From: Parvimonas sp. oral taxon 110 str. F0139
Lineage (GTDB): Bacteria; Bacillota; Clostridia; Tissierellales; Peptoniphilaceae
Assembly: GCF_000214475.1 (NCBI RefSeq)
Contig: NZ_AFII01000002.1
Coordinates: 682,001 to 746,000 of the forward strand
Length of the DNA stretch: 64,000 bases
Direction: 5' to 3'
Shown here: in pieces, positions 37,877 through 51,090 of the stretch
Numbering within the stretch: position 1 is the first letter of the stretch
How the letters are laid out: each line of letters starts with the position of its first letter
Made by a program: the position numbers and the translations under genes
Notes under the pieces: generated by a model
What the model was told of the DNA's origin: nothing
Seen by the model: the letters and a program-made list of their open reading frames with translations, nothing else
The model's database searches: none

Positions 37877-37911
37877 AAAAAAGAGCTTAGATAAAACTAA
37901 GCTCTTTTTTA
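37877..37911 (+). terminator. terminator of the mtnN-glpK operon
   Basis: AAAAAAGAGCTTAG, loop ATAAAA, CTAAGCTCTTTTTT: a 14-bp perfect stem with a T tract. Confidence 0.92.
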
Positions 37912-38021
37912 TAATAAGTCCCATAAATTTTATTAATGATTAAAAATTACCATAAAAAATTTTAATGTTATTATTTATTTCTGGGGGTATATTCTGAATA
38001 ATCATATTTTAGGAGGTAAAG

Positions 38022-38430
38022 ATGAGAGATTATTACAAATGGGCAAAAGAATTTTCAGATAAGTATATAAAACCTGTAGCTGAAGAAATTGATGAAAAAG
38101 GAAAATTTCCAAAAGAAATATTTGATAAAATTAAAGAAGAAGGATTTTTTAAAGTTTTAGTTCCTGTTGAATAGGGCGGAGAAGGTGCAGGACCAGAGGC
38201 ACAAGCTTTTATTAGTCAAGCATTTGTTGAAGGTGCTGCAACAGTTGGGTTAGGATATACAATGCATAATGTTGCTCTTAAATTTATATTAACATTTGCA
38301 GAAGAAGACTTTAAAAAATTTATTGTTAAAGAAGTAGTTGAAAATAATAGAATGCTTTCACTTGCTAGAAGTGAATTTGAAAGTGGAGTATATGTTTTCA
38401 AATCACAAACACAATTAGAAGAACATGATG
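38022..38430 (+). pseudogene. acyl-CoA dehydrogenase, 5' fragment with an internal stop
   Basis: The ATG behind AGGAGG starts MRDYYKWAKEFSDKYIKPVA, then EIFDKIKEEGFFKVLVPVE, a TAG at 38172-38174 where a Tyr codon is expected (PVEyGGEGAG), and GGEGAGPEAQAFISQAFVEGAATVG. This is the N-terminal helical domain of an acyl-CoA dehydrogenase. The homology fades at about residue 125-140, where the mobile element begins, so the FAD-binding and catalytic domains are missing. The exact junction between 38390 and 38448 cannot be fixed from this window. Nonfunctional. Confidence 0.75.
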
Positions 38431-38448
38431 ACAATCAAGACGGTAACA

Positions 38449-39276
38449 TCACACCTTCTCAAATATCAAGATTTTCTGTGATAGTTTGTGAGCAACCGGC
38501 AACCAGTTAATAAGCTTAAGCACTGGAAATAAAGCAGACATCCCCCTTGTAATATCGTCATCCTTTACACTACGGAAACCTCTTGCAATATCCTTAATAT
38601 CATCAAAGGAATCCGCTCCAAATATGAATTTTGCTCCGGTTTTTTGTATGGACTTTTCAACATTTTCTTTCGCCACCCACCTTTTTGACAGACACTCCAT
38701 AAGAACATAAGCATTGTCAAAATTCTCTCTAATAATTCGGAGCATTTGGGCATTGTCTTCCCTTGTCAAATACATTGACAAGCCCTCAATGATAAACAGA
38801 ATGTTCCCATCTGCTTTTATTTCTTTTGCCCACGCCGAATCCGTTGCTGAAATACCGATGTTTGAAACTCTGCCGGATTCTGCAAAAATCTGATTTCTTA
38901 CTTCAATGGTTTCAGGCAGATCCACATTGTACCATGTGATTTGTCCGTTATCCATTCGATAAAATCTCGTGTCAAGTCCACAAGCAATATTTACGACTGT
39001 ACAGGTTGGATTTTCATCAATAAACGCTTTTACCAGTTCATCAAAGACAAGCGTTCTTGCAATCACGCCATAGCCCATAAGAGAATCATTTGTGGCAGCA
39101 GTAAAATCGTAATCAATTTTTTCAACCAATTCCACCGCTTTAGCGTCATAAAATTTATGTCTTTTGTTCTTGGAATATTGTGCTCTTGCATAAAAACTCT
39201 GAAGCATCGTTTCCGCAGAACCATTTAAAACAGGTTTTATTTTTTTTGTAGTTCCACTTCTCCCAAATGTAAACAC
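38449..39276 (-). CDS. class I SAM-dependent methyltransferase (LCM-like) of the element
   Basis: About 275 residues. SAM-binding core VVNIACGLDTRFYR near 90, WYNVDLPETIEVR near 116 and ILFIIEGLSMYL near 160, the pattern of the leucine carboxyl methyltransferase/polyketide O-methyltransferase-like family. It is not an Erm-type rRNA methylase. The start is uncertain: a GTG directly abuts AGGAGG at 39286, so the real N-terminus may lie a few codons downstream. Base composition is richer in G+C than the neighbouring chromosomal genes, which fits a transferred cargo gene. It is the outermost gene of the decayed mobile element. The substrate is unknown. Confidence 0.75.
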   Translation of the reverse strand: MFTFGRSGTTKKIKPVLNGSAETMLQSFYARAQYSKNKRHKFYDAKAVELVEKIDYDFTAATNDSLMGYGVIARTLVFDELVKAFIDENPTCTVVNIACGLDTRFYRMDNGQITWYNVDLPETIEVRNQIFAESGRVSNIGISATDSAWAKEIKADGNILFIIEGLSMYLTREDNAQMLRIIRENFDNAYVLMECLSKRWVAKENVEKSIQKTGAKFIFGADSFDDIKDIARGFRSVKDDDITRGMSALFPVLKLINWLPVAHKLSQKILIFEKV

Positions 39277-39339
39277 CTCCTACATATTTTGATTTGTTAG
39301 TCTACACTAACTAATATTATATCACTTTTTTAATTTTTC

Positions 39340-40270
39340 TTACAGTCCTAAATCTTGGCTCTTACTCTGTGATAGTTGCTTTTCTTGTTCCCCTAACTGC
39401 TCTATACAGGTCTTAACTTTTTCTGCCTGTTCAACTTCTTCTCGTATCTCCAATATTTGACTGTATAGGTTCTTTTTCTCTTTCTTCAAAGTGGCAAGTT
39501 CTGATTTCCATTTACTGATGGCTAAGGTCTTACTTTCTCCTAAATGTTCTTTCAAATATTTCTTTGCACTTTCAAATAAAATAAGCTCCGCCGTATGCTC
39601 GTTATAAAAATCTTCCTGTTTACTTTTCTTTAATTTTGCATAGACTTTGTAGGTGTCTTTATTCTTCAAATATTTTTCTGACTGGTCGATGAGTTGTATT
39701 TTTTCATCAATCTTTTTCTCGGTATCTTTTAAGACTCTTGTGGTCTTGTAATTCTTATCTCGTAAATTAGTAATGCTTTCTTTTAATTGATTGATACTTG
39801 TAATGTTTTTCTCTTTGAGTAACTGATAACTTTCAATATATTTCTCTAAATCTGCATTATTCTTATCTGCATTTTTATGGATAAGATTTTCAAAGATGGA
39901 TAACAGATTTTCTTTGGGTGGAAGGGTGAATTTTATATTTTCGTTTTCTGTTTTTTCTTCTTTGCCTATTCCTCTTATCCAATTTAGTAATGCTTTTATT
40001 CTTCTTGAGATTTCTTTTAAAATCGCATTTTGATGTTTGATTTCTCTGTTGATATTTCCTCTGTCTGTGGATATGCCTTTCTTCTCCATTTGGGTTGCTG
40101 ATACACCTAAATGAATGGTCGGTATTTGTTCTATTCCTTGTCTTTGATAAGAACGGTGATCCACTTTTTCCTGTATGCTGTTTTCCTAAAGATATTTGTT
40201 TGTAATGTTTGCCCATGCTTTTCTCCACTCTTCTGCTTTGCCTTGCTCATTCCAATCTGTTGTATTGATT
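39340..40270 (-). pseudogene. MobA/MobL relaxase, C-terminal remnant with internal stop
   Basis: The 274-codon frame begins inside a relaxase: DHRSYQRQGIEQIPTIHLGVSATQMEKKG is the conserved end of the MobA/MobL catalytic domain, followed by a long coiled coil typical of the mob C-terminus. Upstream in the same frame is NEQGKAEEWRKAWANITNKYL, then a TAG, then ENSIQEKV leading into DHRSY. The first part of the relaxase, with the catalytic Tyr and His motifs, is missing and the sequence is fused to the small gene upstream. This gene would have nicked the element's oriT; it is dead. Confidence 0.8.
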
Positions 40271-40469
40271 TTTCTTGTTTTGTAATTGCCATTTCTAAGT
40301 TCTTACTTTCAGTAAAGATACTTTCAAAGACTGCTCCTCTTTCATATATCCTTCTATCTCTCTTTTTTCTTTCTTCCTGCTTCTGCTTGCTGATTAGCTT
40401 TTTTCTTTTGTTTTTTAACTGCTTGATTTTTTCTTCTGCCATTAAGATTTTTTCTTCTATATTTTTCAT
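40270..40469 (-). pseudogene. DUF3847-like mobilization protein, fused to mob remnant
   Basis: The start MKNIEEKILMAEEKIKQLK, behind GAGAGGAAACGAG, followed by RKKRDRRIYERGAVFESIF, matches the small coiled-coil DUF3847/MobC-like proteins encoded before mobA in Tn4451-type and related elements. At about 40268 the sequence jumps into the interior of mobA but stays open in a different frame to 40131. So the 3' end of this gene and the 5' end of mobA were deleted together. 67 native codons remain. Confidence 0.65.
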
Positions 40470-40638
40470 TTTCTCGTTTCCTCTCTTTCTATTTTTTAGC
40501 AAAGAAAAAACAGTAAACCTTTTTTGATTTACTGTTTTTATACTATTTTTTATTTAATTGATATTACTAAAAATAGGAATTTTACGTGCTTGAGTAGATA
40601 TTATATTTTCAGTCAATGCTTCATTCTTCATAACACAA

Positions 40639-41010
40639 TCAAATATCTAATATCTCAACAATTTCTCCATTGTGCTGTTTCAATTCAATCTTCCGAATTA
40701 TTTCTTCTCCCAAATATTTAATAAAATCACTTAATTCTGATGAAACTTCAAATATAATGTTGTGTTTACTATCATTCTCCGGATTAAATGTTGAATTATA
40801 ATTTCTTTCGCTTGACCAATAATTCCAATTTACATCTGTTCTTTCGTAATAAACATAATTCTGTTTTTTTGTAACATATATTCTTTTGTTAATCAATACC
40901 TTTTCATCTTCAGATTTAAAAATATCAGAATATAATTTTAAGCCCTCAAATTGCTTATATTCTTTAATTTTATTATTTGAAACATTAAGCTTTATTTCTT
41001 TATAATCCAT
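40639..41010 (-). CDS. EXLDI family protein
   Basis: 123 residues ending in VEILDI, the C-terminal E-x-L-D-I tag that names this family of small proteins carried by Firmicute mobile elements, often with methyltransferases. N-terminal KEIKLNVSNNKIKEYKQFEGLKLYSDIF and a WSSERNYNSTF strand are present. Start behind AAGGAGG. The frame is intact although its neighbours are broken. The family's molecular role is not established; family members are usually found beside MarR or TetR regulators, none of which remains here. Confidence 0.75.
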   Translation of the reverse strand: MDYKEIKLNVSNNKIKEYKQFEGLKLYSDIFKSEDEKVLINKRIYVTKKQNYVYYERTDVNWNYWSSERNYNSTFNPENDSKHNIIFEVSSELSDFIKYLGEEIIRKIELKQHNGEIVEILDI

Positions 41011-41085
41011 AATCTTTCCTCCTTAAACTTGTTGCCTATATTATAACATTTTTAATGCGTCTTTTCTACTATTGGATTTCCTCAC

Positions 41086-41286
41086 TCACTCACTACTATT
41101 TCTCTTAGAGTTTATTACCTTAAACAACTTATCTTGAAATGTTTCCTTGCTCTTTTTATCAAAATATATTTCTGTTACAAAGGTCTTTCCGTTTATCTTT
41201 TTAGTTAGAATACCATCAGGCTTTTGGTGGGGTGATTGTTCTTCTGTCTTTAGTCCTTTAATATCTGTTTTCTCATTTTCTGCCAT
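41086..41286 (-). CDS. tnpW: TnpW-like transposon protein
   Basis: 66 residues with GILTKKINGKTFVTEIYFDKKSKETFQDKLFKVI, the recognisable core of the small TnpW proteins of Tn4451-type mobilizable transposons. Behind GAGGAGG. It lies between the EXLDI gene and the recombinase, as expected for the family. Function is not essential for excision in Tn4451 as far as is known. Confidence 0.75.
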   Translation of the reverse strand: MAENEKTDIKGLKTEEQSPHQKPDGILTKKINGKTFVTEIYFDKKSKETFQDKLFKVINSKRNSSE

Positions 41287-41364
41287 TTAGTTCCTCCTCT
41301 CGACTTGCACAAAAAAAGATTTCCTATGATTAGGAAACCTCTTTTGCTTGGTTGATATTTAGTT

Positions 41365-42611
41365 TTAGGTTGCTCTTTGTAGCTTCTTTTTTGCTCTATA
41401 CTCTCTTGCTTTTAATTTTTCATACTCTCGGCACTTTTCAAGGTTTTTGGCTCGGTATTCTTTGTAATATGCCCTACGATATGCTCGTGCTTTTTCTTTC
41501 TTGGCTTCTTCGATTTCTTCCCTCATCTGTATCATTTCTTGTTCTGTCGGCTCTATCTGTTTTGTAAGTTCATTCTCAAATTTTCCGATATAGTTAAAAT
41601 AAACCTCTATTCGCTGAACAACATATTTTGCTCTTTTTACATCTCTTTCATGCACAACAATTTTACTGATAAACTCATTGATAATGGTTGGTGTAAGTTC
41701 TTCAAAGTTGGAATAGCTTTCTGCAAGTCTAATAAATTTCTTTGCCCTTTGGTTTGCATTTTCACATTCAGATAAGCGTTCTTTGATTTCTTCTTTTTCT
41801 GCTTTTAAGCTGTAATATTCTTCTGCATATTTCGCTGATAGCTGTTCATAGCGTATTAGCTCGATATTTCCCAGTGCGTTATCTTCATAGAGCTTATTCA
41901 ACACTCTTTCTATCTGCTCCATTCGGTCGGTGATTTGTGGGATACGCTTTTTCTGTTTCCCTACTTCTTCGGTCTGTTCTTTGGCAAGACTGTTTTTTAC
42001 TAGAGCTTCAAACTCTGATTTGTTTGTGAATGAAAACTTGCCTATCTTTCGTAAAACTTCTTTGAGCGTTTCCATGACATCATCGACATCAATGTGATGT
42101 GGCGAATGGCATTTGTGGTGTTTGGCTTTGCCTTTGGCATATTCACTGCAATAGGTTACATGCTGTATTTTATCGTTCTTGTGTATAGTTCGAATGTGCA
42201 TTTTCGTACCGCAATCTTTACAGTACATCAATCCCGATAATGGGTGGATTTCTCCATCTCCGTTCGGTCTTTTGACAGGTGCGTTTTTTAATATCCGCTG
42301 TACATTTTCATAGGTGGCTCGGTCGATAATTGGCTCATGCACATCGGGAGTGATTTGCCACTTATCTTTATCGACATAGTGGTTTCTTTTATCCCTATGA
42401 TGCTTTTAGTCTTGAAGTTGACTACATCGCCACAACACTCCTGTCTTTTCAGTATGCGTGTTAGGGTTGCTTTGTTCTAGTTATAGCGGTTCTCTTGATT
42501 GAGTGTTCTGCTTTTTGCGCTTCCTATGCCTTGCTGTTTCATATAAAAGGTTGGGGTTAGTATTTCTTTGTCTTTCAGATAAACGGCTATCTGATTTCTG
42601 TTTTTACCCAT
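41365..42611 (-). pseudogene. tnpX: large serine recombinase (TnpX-like), truncated and mutated
   Basis: The 325-codon frame holds the end of the recombinase domain (HEPIIDRATYENVQRIL), the zinc ribbon (GLMYCKDCGTKMHI...HKCHSPH) and a long coiled coil with a basic tail, as in TnpX/TndX. Upstream pieces belonging to the same protein are out of frame: KDKEILTPTFYMKQQGIG and ATLTRILKRQECCGDVVNFKTK. One missing base in the T4 run 42404-42407 and a TAG (42479-42477) in place of an expected Trp disrupt it. The N-terminal catalytic resolvase domain is absent: homology ends at about 42611, 33 bases before the rRNA -35. The element can no longer excise. Confidence 0.85.
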
Positions 42612-42615
42612 CTAA

Positions 42616-42672
42616 GAAAATTTTAAAAAATTTTAAAAAAGTGTTGACAAAGGGATATCCAAGTGATATAAT
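42616..42672 (+). promoter_or_regulatory. rRNA operon promoter with A/T-rich upstream tract
   Basis: -35 TTGACA (42644-42649), 17-base spacer, -10 TATAAT (42667-42672), a consensus promoter. The preceding AAAATTTTAAAAAATTTT tract (42617-42634) looks like an UP element. About 115 bases of leader precede the 16S. Confidence 0.9.
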
Positions 42673-42789
42673 ATTAAGGTCGCAACAAGAGTGACACGAA
42701 CCAAGAAAAGTAAACAGTGATAAAAACTTTGAGAGTACAAAGAAAAACAATAATTTAGGTGTAAAAAAGTCAGCGAGAGCAGACGAACT

Positions 42790-44322
<1,533 letters not shown>

Positions 44323-44512
44323 AGTACAAAGAACGACAGTTCAATTAAAATTCTTAGTTTTATCACTGTTTTTTTGGTTCATATTTTTTTAAAATTTTTA
44401 ATTTTAAACCAAAAGCTGTAAGGCTAACTAAAAGATAATACCAAAATGATAGTATAAAAGAAAAAGGGGCACGCAAAACCCCCAAAATATTTTTTACTGT
44501 CGTAAAATTTTT

Positions 44513-44588
44513 GGGGGTGTAGCTCAGTTGGGAGAGCACCTGCCTTGCAAGCAGGGGGTCAGGAGTTCGAATCTCCTCATCTCCACCA
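44513..44588 (+). tRNA. tRNA-Ala (anticodon TGC)
   Basis: GGGGGTGTAGCTCAGTTGGG at the 5' end, anticodon loop CTTGCAA with TGC at 44546-44548, T-arm AGGAGTTCGAATCTCCT, encoded CCA at 44586-44588. It lies in the 16S-23S spacer. No tRNA-Ile accompanies it. Confidence 0.96.
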
Positions 44589-44617
44589 AGAAACCTGACA
44601 ATTAAAGAGAAATATAT

Positions 44618-47521
<2,904 letters not shown>

Positions 47522-47590
47522 AAATATATACTCTTTAGTTGTAAGGGTTTTAAACAGAAATATATTAAAAGAAAAGAAAAAGTAAACAAG

Positions 47591-47706
47591 TATGGCTGTG
47601 ATGGCTAGGAGGATACACCTGTACCCATACCGAACACAGAAGTTAAGTTCCTAAACGTCGAAGGTACTAGTACATCTCGTACTGGAAGAATAGAAAACAG
47701 CCAAAC
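47591..47706 (+). rRNA. rrf: 5S ribosomal RNA, copy 1
   Basis: TATGGCTGTGATGGCTAGGA at the 5' end pairs with AACAGCCA (47696-47703) at the 3' end (helix I). The conserved CCGAACACAGAAGTTAAG core is present. A short hairpin and T run (AACCA..TGGTTTTTTG, about 47708-47733) follow. Confidence 0.9.
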
Positions 47707-47807
47707 AAACCACTCGAAAGAATGGTTTTTTGTTTATATAAATAATTAATTTTGTTTATTGTTGTGAAAGCTCAGAGCTTAACGGCAAAGAAAAGTAAAT
47801 GAACAAG

Positions 47808-47937
47808 TATGGCTGTGATGGCTAAGAGGCTACTCTGTTTCGATCTCGAACACAGAAGTTAATGACCTAACAGCAATCTGAGATTGCGTCGTAGGTCAGA
47901 TACTAAGAAACTCCATTTGTGAAACAAATGGTAAGTT
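47808..47937 (+). pseudogene. aberrant middle 5S-like copy
   Basis: The first 57 bases follow normal 5S (TATGGCTGTGATGGCTAAGA, CTCGAACACAGAAGTTAA). It then diverges into TGACCTA..TAGGTCA enclosing GCAATCT-GA-GATTGC, and an AAACTcCATTTGT/ACAAATGgtAAGTTT hairpin. The 3' strand of helix I (AACAGCCA) is absent. It is preceded by the same 36-base leader (GTGAAAGCTCAGAGCTTAAC...) as copy 3. Confidence 0.7.
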
Positions 47938-47987
47938 TCGACAGTGAAAGCTCAGAGCTTAACGGCAAAGAAAAGTAAATAAACAAG

Positions 47988-48103
47988 TATGGCTGTAATG
48001 GCTAGGAGGATACACCTGTTCCCATCTCGAACACAGAAGTTAAGTTCCTAAACGTCGAAGGTACTAGTACATCTCGTACTGGGAGAATAGAAAACAGCCA
48101 AGC
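47988..48103 (+). rRNA. rrf: 5S ribosomal RNA, copy 3
   Basis: Nearly identical to copy 1, with TATGGCTGTAATGGCT at the 5' end, CTCGAACACAGAAGTTAAG in the core and AACAGCCA at the 3' end (48093-48100). It ends the operon before a strong terminator. Confidence 0.88.
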
Positions 48104-48104
48104 A

Positions 48105-48140
48105 AAAAAATCATCTCAATGAATGGATGATTTTTTTGTT
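48105..48140 (+). terminator. rRNA operon terminator
   Basis: AAAAAATCATC, loop TCAATGAATG, GATGATTTTTTT, then GTTTT. Confidence 0.88.
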
Positions 48141-48249
48141 TTAACAACTAAAGTTGAAGAGTAAAAACTCTTCGACTTTTTTTATAAAAGTCGAAATATA
48201 AAACTGATGGAAACAGTTTTTAAATTTTTTATTCTCAGTTGTCAAATAT

Positions 48250-49450
48250 TTAAGCAGGTTTCCTTTCAAAAAGTGTTTCTTTCGGATCGCCTATTTTATA
48301 AAATAATACAATCAAAAATATTACTGTTATAGAAATGAAAGCAAAACAATAACTTCTGCTAATTCCAAATTCCTTTATTATAAATGTAACTAACGGATCA
48401 CTTAGTATAAATGCAATTTGTATAATTACATTTTTTATTGATAATATTGTAGATTTGTAGTGTAAATCAGTTTTTGAATTTATATACATTGAAAACAGTA
48501 AGTAAAAGTAGCCTGTTATAAATCTATATATTGCATAAAAAAACATGGAAACAAAAAAATTTTTCGAAATCCACATCACAAATGTAGAAATCATTAAAAA
48601 TAAAAAACAGTATTTAAGTTTTACCATGGGATTATATTTTTTTAAATAAATTTGATGAAATTTTGTTCCGAACATACTAATTATATTTGCAATCATATAC
48701 ATAATTCCGATATATTTTGAATTTATTTTGAAAAAGTCCAGATACTCGGGAAAATAAATTGCAACTTGCGGTATGGAAATATATGAAAGTAATAATATTA
48801 GAAATATGAAAACTTGTTTTTTAAAAATAAAAAAGCAGTTTTAAAATTTACATTTTCTATTTGAACTTTTTCTTTTTCAGTATTTATATGTTTCTCAGAT
48901 ATCGATAGATACAAAAATAAATTCAATATTGATAAAACCATCGAAATTAAAAATGGAAGTCGTATATTGATATTGTATATAAAGCCTATTATGAGTCCAC
49001 CGAGAATGTTTGAAATTCCACTTGATATTGATGAAATTTCAAACACTTCTTCTTCTCTTTCAAGTAAGTTCATTAACAAAACACTATTTGCTCCGGACAT
49101 TCCGGCATCTCCAACAGCCATAAAAATTGCACATATTAAAAATTGGAAAAAACTCGTACTGAAAAATAATCCGACTAGAGAGAGAGTTATCATAACAGAA
49201 CCGATGCATACACTTAATTTCGGAGATTTTTTATCTGCAAACAGTCCAAAAGGAATTTCAAAAATTATATTACTTATACTGGTTACTGAAAAAATAATAC
49301 CTATTTTGAATATGTCTATTCCAAAATTTTTATAAAATAAAAAATTATTGGAGAATAGAATAAAATAAAATTAGAAATGAAAGTAATTAAATAAACTTTA
49401 AATTTATTAGTATTATTTATTTTAGGAAATTTATATTCTAAAACTGACAT
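48250..49450 (-). pseudogene. MFS transporter, split by two -1 frameshifts
   Basis: The ATG at 49450 (MSVLEYKFPKI), behind AGGAGAG, starts a 12-helix major facilitator. The frame breaks at about 49334 and again at about 48809. Adding one base at each of the A4 runs 49334-49337 and 48809-48812 (plus strand) restores a continuous protein of about 400 residues, with FEIPFGLFADKKSPK (the typical loop 2-3 motif), AIFMAVGDAGMSGANSVLL, and the C-terminal half from MYMIANIISMFG to FERKPA. Substrate unknown; the family resembles drug or sugar exporters. It follows the rRNA operon convergently. Confidence 0.78.
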
Positions 49451-49771
49451 CTATCATCTCTCCTGTTTTCTATATTCAACGTTTTTTGCTGTTTTATTCT
49501 TTCAGCAGGACATCCTCCATTACAAATCTATAAGATATGTTTTATAATACTGGCATTGTATTTTAAGTATATTGTATCATAATTCGAATAAAAAATCTAA
49601 ATTATTTATAATATATTTCAAATAATTTTTTGTACAAAATATTAAACTAAAATATAAATTTAATTTATAAAAAGAACTATATTCAAACTAATTTGAATTT
49701 TCATTTTATTTTAAGTATAATATACATTATATATAAATTTAATAAAATTATTATAGAAAAAAGGAGTAAAT
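49451..49771 (+). promoter_or_regulatory. divergent intergenic region with a promoter for the next operon
   Basis: -35 TTGAAT (49693-49698), 17-base spacer, -10 TATAAT (49716-49721), about 50 bases upstream of the SnoaL-like gene. Otherwise AT-rich, with no coding frame that I can support. Confidence 0.65.
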
Positions 49772-50143
49772 ATGTTCGATGTTTATAAATTTTTTGATAT
49801 GGTTTTAAGTCAAAATGCTTTGGAGATTAAAAAATTTTTTAATGAAGATGCTTATATTGATTGGCATAATACTAATGAAAGATTTACTGTTAATGAGTTT
49901 ATTGAAGTTAATTGCACTTATCCTGATAAATGGGGTGGAGAAGTTGAAAGGGTTGAACAAATCGGAAATTTAATTATTGCAGTTGCAAAAGTAATAAATG
50001 TTTTTGATAAATCTTCGTTTTATGTTAATTCCTTTATATTGCTAGAAAATGGGAAAATTTCAAAACTTGATGAGTATTGGGGAGATAATGGAGAAATTCC
50101 TCAATGGAGAATTATAAAAAATATAGGAGTTAAAATAAAGTAA
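49772..50143 (+). CDS. SnoaL/NTF2-like domain protein
   Basis: 123 residues forming the alpha-plus-beta cone pattern of nuclear transport factor 2-like proteins: an N-terminal helix (VYKFFDMVLSQNALEIKKFF), then EDAYIDWHNTNERFTVNEFIEVNCTYP and late strands NSFILLENGKISKLDEYWGD. In this superfamily the E-x-W-G/D-D-x-G region near the end lines the pocket. Start behind AAAAAGGAG. Its stop overlaps the next gene's ATG by one base (TAATG), so they are translationally coupled. Substrate unknown. Confidence 0.75.
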   Translation: MFDVYKFFDMVLSQNALEIKKFFNEDAYIDWHNTNERFTVNEFIEVNCTYPDKWGGEVERVEQIGNLIIAVAKVINVFDKSSFYVNSFILLENGKISKLDEYWGDNGEIPQWRIIKNIGVKIK

Positions 50144-50511
50144 TGAATTCATTTTATAAAAATAAGAGTATAACAGATTATGTTAAATTAATTATTTTGG
50201 TAATTATGTTCTTATTGAGTTTTGTGTTTAAAGCCTCTACTGGAGATTACATTTTACTTATTGTTTTAATGTTAATTGAATTTGCTTTTAAGGTTGGATT
50301 TAAATACATAAATTCTATAAGTTACACTATTTCAAATAAATTTTATAAGAATATTTTAAAGATGTTGAATATTATAAATTTTGAATTTGAGTCCTTGTTT
50401 ATATATATATTTTTTGATTCAATTTTTGAGTTTAATATAAAGTATCTTGTTGGAATTATCTTTGGTATTTTAGTTATGAGTATAATTTTCTTTTCTTTTT
50501 TGTTTCTTTAA
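50143..50511 (+). CDS. small membrane protein of unknown function
   Basis: 122 residues, mostly hydrophobic, with four predicted membrane helices (about 13-33, 35-55, 72-95, 99-121). I do not recognise the family. The start overlaps the stop of the SnoaL-like gene. It is the middle gene of a three-gene operon. Confidence 0.7.
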   Translation: MNSFYKNKSITDYVKLIILVIMFLLSFVFKASTGDYILLIVLMLIEFAFKVGFKYINSISYTISNKFYKNILKMLNIINFEFESLFIYIFFDSIFEFNIKYLVGIIFGILVMSIIFFSFLFL

Positions 50512-50528
50512 ATTTAAAATATGAAGTT

Positions 50529-51032
50529 TTGACATTTAGAATGGCTAATGAGTCAGATAGAGAAAGTATTTTAGAAATATATCTTGAAGGAGCAGAATCA
50601 CTAAAAGCTGATGGAGTTGATCAATGGCAGGGTCAGTATGTTCCAAGTTTTAAAGATATTGATGAACATTTGGGAATAGACCTATATGTTTTAGAATATC
50701 ATAGAAAAATTGTTTCTACAGTTTGTTTGGTTGAAGGAATAGATGAAGATTATGAAAATATAAAAGGAAAATGGAATACTTCAATTCCTTATATCAGTAT
50801 TCATAAGGTAGCAACTTCTAATAAATATAAAAAGCAAAGTTTTGGGAGAAAAATGATGAGCTATATTGAAAATCTTGCAAAGAGAAAGAGAATGGATTTA
50901 AGAATTGATACCCATAAAGACAATAAAAAAATGAGAAATTTTATTATCTCTTGTGGTTATAAATATACCGGTGAAGTAGTATTGCAAGGAGAACTTGAAA
51001 GACTTGCATATGATAAAGTTATTGTAAAGTAA
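50529..51032 (+). CDS. GNAT-family N-acetyltransferase
   Basis: About 167 residues. GNAT pattern: an N-terminal strand and helix TFRMANESDRESILEIYLEGA, central strands DLYVLEYHRKIVSTVCLVEG, then YISIHKVATSNKYKKQSFGRKMMSYIENLA with the acetyl-CoA-binding loop (Q/R-x-x-G/S-x-G/A type, here KKQSFGRK), and LRIDTHKDNKKMRNFIISCGYKYTGEV. The start is uncertain. The frame as read needs a TTG at 50529 with no Shine-Dalgarno; one extra T in the T4 run 50527-50530 would instead put the ATG at 50521 in frame (MKFLTFRMANES). Substrate unknown. Confidence 0.82.
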   Translation: MTFRMANESDRESILEIYLEGAESLKADGVDQWQGQYVPSFKDIDEHLGIDLYVLEYHRKIVSTVCLVEGIDEDYENIKGKWNTSIPYISIHKVATSNKYKKQSFGRKMMSYIENLAKRKRMDLRIDTHKDNKKMRNFIISCGYKYTGEVVLQGELERLAYDKVIVK

Positions 51033-51049
51033 ATATATAATTAAAAGTA

Positions 51050-51085
51050 AAAAAGGTTAGAGTTTTTAGTTTCTCTAACCTTTTT
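51050..51085. terminator. bidirectional terminator between the GNAT gene and pcp
   Basis: AAAAAGGTTAGAG (51050-51062) pairs with CTCTAACCTTTTT (51073-51085). A and T runs on both sides serve the two converging genes. Confidence 0.88.
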
Positions 51086-51090
51086 GCTTT

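Noticed and set aside
38449..39276. Erm-type rRNA methylase conferring macrolide resistance
   Set aside because: The sequence matches the leucine carboxyl methyltransferase-like family (VVNIACGLDTRFYR). The N-terminal motifs of Erm enzymes are absent.
39890..40228. 112-codon frame overlapping the mob remnant
   Set aside because: The translation is a basic, shifted reading of the relaxase. The true frame gives the conserved DHRSYQRQGIEQIP motif.
38172..42479. Amber (TAG) recoding, since three broken genes carry in-frame TAG
   Set aside because: The three TAG codons replace different residues (Tyr, unknown, Trp) in genes that are also truncated or frameshifted. Intact genes in the window end normally. 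Plain pseudogene decay explains it.
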